Source: Polytrichum commune (lineage: Eukaryota; Streptophyta; Polytrichopsida; Polytrichales; Polytrichaceae). Taken from it: a stretch of DNA of 64,000 nt. A program made the translations under genes and the position numbers. Below are positions 58,961-64,000 of this stretch, in pieces. Position 1 is the first letter of the stretch. Each line of letters starts with the position of its first letter. The stretch covers positions 74,413,554 through 74,477,553 of the forward strand of contig OX485803.1 in the NCBI GenBank assembly GCA_950295325.1, read 5' to 3'. The notes beneath the pieces are model-generated. The model made no database searches. It worked only from the letters and a program-made list of their open reading frames with translations, and was not told where the DNA came from.

Positions 58961-61920
58961 CTATAATGGAACTCCTGGACCTGGGAAAGCCGGAGGTGAA
59001 GGACCAGGGATTCCAGGTCCAGGAGTTGGAGGACCTGGTGGAGCAGGGCCAGGACTGGGAGGACTAGGAGGACTGCCAGGGAACGGGGGCGGCGATGGCC
59101 CAGGAACTCCTGGACCTGGAACCTCGGGTGGCGATGGTGTCTGCGGCGGTGTCACCGGAGGAGGCAAGGGTGCCTCACCTGGTGGCCTAATTTGAGCATT
59201 CGGAATGGGCACTGATGGTGGTGAATTTGGAGGCAGAATGGGTACCCCTTCAGGAGGCTGCGTCGGTACTGGTACACCTGGTGGCAAAATCACATCCCTA
59301 TTAGCAGCATGTTCTACGAAAAGCACGTTCTGATAATGAATCAAGAGGGATAGCTGATCCAGGTATATTAGGATATATCCAGAGCCCATCCTCAACAATG
59401 AGGATGGGAGGAGCAAGCATCTAGTGGTCCCTAATGTGAAGTTTCTGCTACATCTCCGGAAGTAGTACGAATAAAGCTAATTGTTGTCTACCATGTGTCA
59501 ACTTCTCAATTTCATCTACAAGAATGAAATAGAAAGCAAAAAAATTTGCAAATTTAACATATTTTCCAAGTTTGCCAAATTTTGGCAAGCAATTGAGAGC
59601 ATCCTCAACAATTTGCACTGAGGAAGTCACCTTCCAGTGGCTCCTAGTCTCGAGCTTCTGCTGCATCTCCGGAGGCAATGTGGAGATTAGAGGATATCTA
59701 AAGCAGATTGTTTTCTAAGCAATGTGTACCAAGTCCTTAATTTCATCAACTAGAAATTGAAATGGAAAGCGAACAAACATGCCCAACTAGCTAAATGGTG
59801 GCAAGCCATTCAACCAGGAACCATCCACAACAATATGTATGGGACATGCCAGTGCCTTCGAGTGGATCCTAGTCTTGAAGTTCTGCTAGATCTCAGAGGA
59901 AGCTAAGGGGAAGACTCAAGCACTTGTGTACCATGTACTCAATATCGTCAACAAGGAAGCCAAGAGTTCAGAACCTTTACTTATTCAGCAGGAAACTCAC
60001 AAGAGTGAAAGGTTATGTTCAAGAAAGCATTCTATCCATGGTAATATACAGACCTGGGGGCAAGATGGGCGCCACGTTGGGGGGTGAGATCGGAGGTCCC
60101 CTTGGAACTCCATCAGCAATAGCCACCGCCATAGCCATCGTCATTCTTGGAGAGAATTCAGGTGGAGCTTGTGATGGTGACGGAAATTCAGAAGGCGATG
60201 GAGTGAAGGCAGGTGAGGGTGAGGGTGAAGGCAGCTCAATGGGGATAGAAGGTACCGGATTCTCTGAAGGTCTGGAGCTGGGGAGCTCAGCAGGAGATGG
60301 AACTGGGAAATCTGGACCTTTCTGAGGCACAAATTCGGGAATCGGTGAAGGAGTAGGACTTTCAGTAGGGACTTCTGGAACTTCAGTGCCAGGAGAGCTT
60401 GGGGATGGTACCTCCGATGGCGAAGTGTCAGGTCGAAACTCAGGGAATGTGACTGGAGTGGGATCAGAGGCAGGAGTAGGGAGGCTAGGGTCTGGCACCG
60501 ATGGGTTAGGGTTGATGGAAGGGGTGATGTCGATGTCAGGTTCGATTTGTGGCCTAATCACAGACAAAACCCTGTCTCGCATGTCTGTGTAGACAAGTGC
60601 AGAAGGGTTGTTGATGTTGTTGGAAGATGGGAAGTGATCGGAGACGTCGAAGTGTTGGAACAGGTCGTAGAAACAGACTGAGTTTGGCAGAGGGAGAAAT
60701 CTCGGTTCCACTGATGTGGTGGATTTGGTTGACAACCTTTTCTGATGCTCATAGTTTGTCAATGTTGACACAAAGGCTCGGGCCGAGCTGCTGCGTCGAT
60801 GGTGAGTCCTTGAGTTTGCCCTGATCCGAACAGTTCTCCCCTGGTTTAGTCGAATCTTTGCTGCAGATACGATTATGTTGCTCATGGCCTTCTTAGCTGT
60901 GTCACATTGTGGATGTGAAGCTGGTAGCTGCTTCCACAGCACAGGCTGGGACCCACATGCCCTAAAGAACCAACAAATCACCATTCAATCTTGAGTACAT
61001 GTGCAGATTTGAGTGCAGCAGTAAATTAAGTTCTACCGAAATGCAACTGTGTTTGTGTGTCACACTCTTTAGTAGCAGATGCCAAACAAGCAACAGAAAC
61101 ACAGAAGGGCCTACACGTTGCCTATCAATCTCGAGTATGTGCATAGATTTGAGTGCATCAGTAATTTAAGTTCTACTAAAAATTATACAACTGTATTGAT
61201 ATATCACACTCTTTGGTAACAGAATCCAAACTAGCAGCAGAAACACATGAAGACCGACACATCCCCATTCAATATTGAGTATATGGGCACAGATTTGAGT
61301 GTAGCGGTAAATTAAGTTCTACTAAAAATTTGCAACTGTGTTGGTGTTACTGTCACACTCTTCAGTAACAGAAGCTAAACAAGCGGCAGAAACGCATACC
61401 AGCACATCGACATTCAATCCTCAGTATGTGCGCGGATTTGAGTGCAGCAGAAAATTCAGGTCTACCAAAATGTAACTGTGTTGGAGTATCACACTCTCTA
61501 GTAAAAGATGTCAAACAAACAGCAGAAACACGTGACGACCAACACATCACCTTTTAATCTTGAGTATGTGCCCAGATTTAAGTGCAACAGTAAATTCAGT
61601 TCTACCAAATACAACTATGTTAGTGTATCACGCTCCTTAGTAACAGATGCCAAACAAGAAGCAGAAACACTTAAGGACCAACACATCGACATTCAATCTT
61701 GAGCACATGCACAGATTTGAGTGAAGCAATAGGATCCTTCCTACCATAATGCATCAGATTCTTTAGTAAAAGATACCAAATAAGCAGCAGAAAAACATAT
61801 GGACCAACACCCCTATCCTTATGAAGGCCAGCATTTGTGGAATTCATAAACCTTGATAGCAGAGTGACTTGTAACTCGCAAATGAGAGGTTTGAGAGCTT
61901 TATTACCTGAGAGAAGCCAT
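58961..61920 (-). CDS. Proline-rich protein with Arg-rich N-terminus, 3 coding exons
   Basis: Family unknown. Exons (minus) 61907-61920, 60054-60961 and 58961-59277 give 412 aa with matching phases. The first coding exon is only 14 nt (MASL plus two bases of Arg5) with donor CAG-GTAATA. Residues 31-72 start MSNIIVSAAKIRLNQGRTVR and continue with RSSSARAFVS, an acid-free Arg/Ser-rich stretch typical of organelle presequences. From about residue 135 to the end the chain is Pro-rich: first PxP with Ser/Glu (PSPSSPGTEVPEVPTESPTP), then Gly-Pro-rich (PGPGVPGPSPPPFPG) up to GPGVPL. There is no extensin SPPPP-Y signature and no clear ER signal peptide, so a wall protein is less likely than a soluble organellar or cytosolic one. 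If the 14-nt exon is wrong, translation could start at residue 31 (60885). Confidence 0.75.
59278..60053 (-). repeat. Intron 2 of the proline-rich gene with an internal repeat
   Basis: CTGCTACATCTCCGGAAG (59449) and CTGCTGCATCTCCGGAGG (59659), each preceded by a TCCTAGTCTCGAGCTT-type block, mark a repeat of about 210 bp. A third version is near 59880 (TCCTAGTCTTGAAGTT). Both splice sites fall within CCACCAG/CCCCCAG at equivalent coding positions. Confidence 0.55.
60966..61815. repeat. Six-copy minisatellite of about 140 bp in intron 1
   Basis: AGATTTGAGTGCAGCAGTAA or variants occur at about 61005, 61145, 61291, 61434, 61574 and 61712 (spacing 138-146). Each unit also has AACTGTGTTGGTGT, TCACACTC and CAAACAAGCAGCAGAAACAC. 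It fills almost the whole 945-bp first intron of the proline-rich gene. Confidence 0.92.
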
Positions 61921-62252
61921 AGTTCTACAATTTCGTCAACCAGGTCACATCTAATGACACGAGCTCCCTTTCAATTTCTTCAAGCTTGTGTCCGAGACGG
62001 AAAATTTGAGAAAAGATAGAATATTGTTGCAAATGATAATGCCCTAACCATGAACAAAACATCAAAATTAGTGCTGAGATTCAACCGCAGACTCACAAAT
62101 CTACACATAAAAAACGTGCATGATGTCGCTCTATTTCAGCTCAGTTGTACCATTATTGCAACTATAATATTCAAAACCCGCCGTGCCAAAGTGTAACAAT
62201 GCATGAAATCACAAGAAAGCCAAAAAAAAACCCTCTGAACTAAACTCACAGT

Positions 62253-62697
62253 ATGCCCAATCCTTATACATCGAATTTCAAAATTTGCTCAGAAAAGCAC
62301 ATGAAACCCTGGCATTGTTCCATTTTCCCAAACCCCCCACACCACATTACGAAGTCCACCGAAACACACCGTCACAATTTTGGAGAACCCACCTCCAACA
62401 CCCTAGCAAAATCCTCCACAAACCTGTACCAGCATCTCAAAGTACAAACAAAAGCGCGAAGCGCCAGATTCTCACAAATTGGAAAAAAAAACAAATATAA
62501 AAATCATCCAAGCGGCGTTCACTCATCTTAGAATACAAGCTCCTTCAGCCAATTTCCCACCTAATCCTGCTACAGAAAGTTTGACAAACGAAGTCCCTGA
62601 GTCCGTTGCAAATACCTCTGAGATACAACTCTTGGGAAATCTGCGAGGATCGGTAAGTAAAAGAATGAGAGGTTCTCTGAATGAATCTGAGAAGTAA
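62253..62697 (+). other. Possible exon ending in a strong donor
   Basis: An open frame running ANFPPNPATESLTNEVPES and on to LLGNLRGS meets GATCG-GTAAGT at 62651. No following exon was found in the remaining 1.3 kb. It may be the start of a gene that continues outside, or part of the 5' region of the neighbouring minus-strand gene. Weak. Confidence 0.25.
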
Positions 62698-62892
62698 GGA
62701 TTTATGTGATGTTACAAACGCTTACGGTGAGGTGTGGAAGATGATCAAACGGAGAAAGGAGAAGTGTGATTCACAGCTCAAAGGGTGGATAACGAGAGCC
62801 AAGTAAGAAGCGCAGGAGATCGACAAGTGGCGGTGACAGGAGAACATGGGGAGTGCCAAGTGTAAGGCCCACATTGATAAAATAAATAAAAG

Positions 62893-63068
62893 GCGGGTAT
62901 GCACGAGGGTATAAATAAGGTTATCCATCCGGATATGAGAAAGGTAATCCATGCGGTTATGCATGGGGTTATCCATGCGGGTATGCACGAGGGTATAAAT
63001 AGGGTTATCCATCCGGATATGAGAAAGGTAATCCATGCGGTTATGCATGGGGTTATCCATGCGGGTAT
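62893..63068. repeat. 84-bp tandem repeat, two copies plus a start of a third
   Basis: GCGGGTATGCACGAGGGTAT begins at 62893 and 62977; GCGGGTATCAACC at 63061 starts a third. The copies are almost identical. Each unit holds CCATCCGGATATG, CCATGCGGTTATGCATGG and CCATGCGGGTAT, so it is itself built from a shorter CCATSCGG-TAT theme. Confidence 0.92.
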
Positions 63069-63389
63069 CAACCGCTTTCACTAATAGTCCAGTACCTGGA
63101 GAGGGTCACAAGGACATGTCGTTTAGTTAACTATGGGTATATTGGTAGTCTAGTGCTGGGTAGGGGCACTAGGTGGACTCCGGGTATCTAGAACCTTTTG
63201 CACCGGATATGGATACTCTGGAACTGAGACTTGACTCCCTTCCCGGATACCTGCACGACGGGTATGTAGATCCTTACCATATAGAGAGGAGGTAGCGTCA
63301 TCTTTTGTCCGGATATCTGGGGTCCGGGTAATGAAGGTAGATGGGTGTTAAATGGTTACTTTTTCTGACTAGCCTACTTCTCATAGGAT

Positions 63390-63690
63390 CTGAACACGAG
63401 AGTTAGCACGAGATGGTTAGCAAATCCACGTCAAGGTTGTAGCCACTTTCCTCATAATTTTCGGAGCTCATATGAATTTTTTTAAATTATTATCAAAGTG
63501 AATTTTCTCATGTTCATTTAATGATCATATAGGTTTTCTCAATTATGTTGACTCTTCAGCTTAGAATGGTTAAAAGGAAGGTTGAGCACACATTCTTCTT
63601 CTTTTTAAATCACAATTCGTTTTATGGTATTTGTTTTTGTAACCACAACAAACCACATACCACTCAATTATGGGTGTCCAATTAATATAA
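63390..63690 (+). repeat. Dispersed repeat I, copy 3
   Basis: AGATGGTTAGCAAATCCA, TTTCCTCATAATTTTCGGAG, TTATCAAAGTGAA, CATATAGGTTTTC and CAACAAACCACATACCACTC in the same order as at 70-330. The remaining bases to 64000 show nothing else. Confidence 0.75.
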
Positions 63691-64000
63691 GTAACCGTAT
63701 AAGTTCACTTTACACCCGGTTGATAGGTCTACCCTTGTTCAACCCTTGCTCCTACTATTTATGTGTGGATTTTCTACAATACGAGATGGCTAGAGCTCCT
63801 CCACAAGGAATAAGAAAATGCATTGGACTATTCTATGGCTAGAAATTCTTAGATTTAGTAGATTACCAAAATTTTAAATGATATCACAAGCCCCGAATTA
63901 GTCCAGCCCTCCACACATTGGACGTAACATTTCTTAGCCATAATAGGCATGAGTTCATGGGCATGGGTGTATGTCACATTGTTGTCCAAAATAATTCCAT

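Noticed and set aside
59924-60325. Plus-strand Gly-rich frame of 133 codons
   Set aside because: It is the complement of the proline-rich coding exon; Pro codons read backwards give Gly.
62722-63081. Minus-strand frame with repeated MDNPMHNRMDYLSHIR units
   Set aside because: The repeat period is 84 bp, a multiple of three, which keeps any frame open. No splice sites, start context or homology support a protein.
1-64000. A pair of long terminal repeats formed by repeat I at both window ends
   Set aside because: A third copy lies at 24.0 kb, the copies are diverged, and four unrelated genes lie between them, so it is a dispersed repeat.

Overview
This window looks like nuclear DNA of a green land plant. 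One gene encodes a plastid chlorophyll dephytylase, another a plant-type CENP-C kinetochore protein. Genes are split by short introns (about 100 to 950 bp), mostly GT-AG, and the AT-rich intergenic DNA is packed with short terminal-inverted-repeat elements. No bacterial, plastid or mitochondrial gene organisation is visible. I cannot fix the lineage from sequence alone. The CENP-C N-terminus does not resemble the angiosperm proteins I know, so a non-flowering plant is possible, although one Stowaway-like element has ends typical of flowering-plant MITEs.

Layout. 1-5.4 kb: CLD1-like gene on the minus strand (seven coding exons), with a three-copy tandem repeat in intron 1 and a MITE just upstream. 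9.3-15.3 kb: CENP-C gene on the minus strand (about twelve exons) with an E2F-type site upstream. 15.9-16.9 kb: a broken copy of three CENP-C exons. 17.2-18.5 kb: fragments of an unidentified decayed coding sequence. 18.5-51 kb: a gene-poor block holding at least eight MITE families, a diverged tandem array of roughly 300-bp units, an hAT transposase remnant, and an unusual 39.7-42.7 kb tract full of short hairpins. 51.3-52.7 kb: three tandem copies of a 470-490 bp unit. 53.5-55 kb: duplicated sequence leading into an uncharacterised plus-strand gene (55.1-58.1 kb, six exons, all phase 0). 58.96-61.92 kb: a convergent minus-strand gene for a proline-rich protein with an Arg-rich N-terminus; its first intron is largely a six-copy minisatellite. 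62.9-63.1 kb: an 84-bp tandem repeat. The last 600 bp carry a dispersed repeat that is also present at the window start.

The four genes do not form a pathway. Exon models were built by hand from open frames, splice sites and phase matching. CLD1 and the proline-rich gene close perfectly in frame. The middle of CENP-C (12.8-13.8 kb) has more than one possible splice solution.
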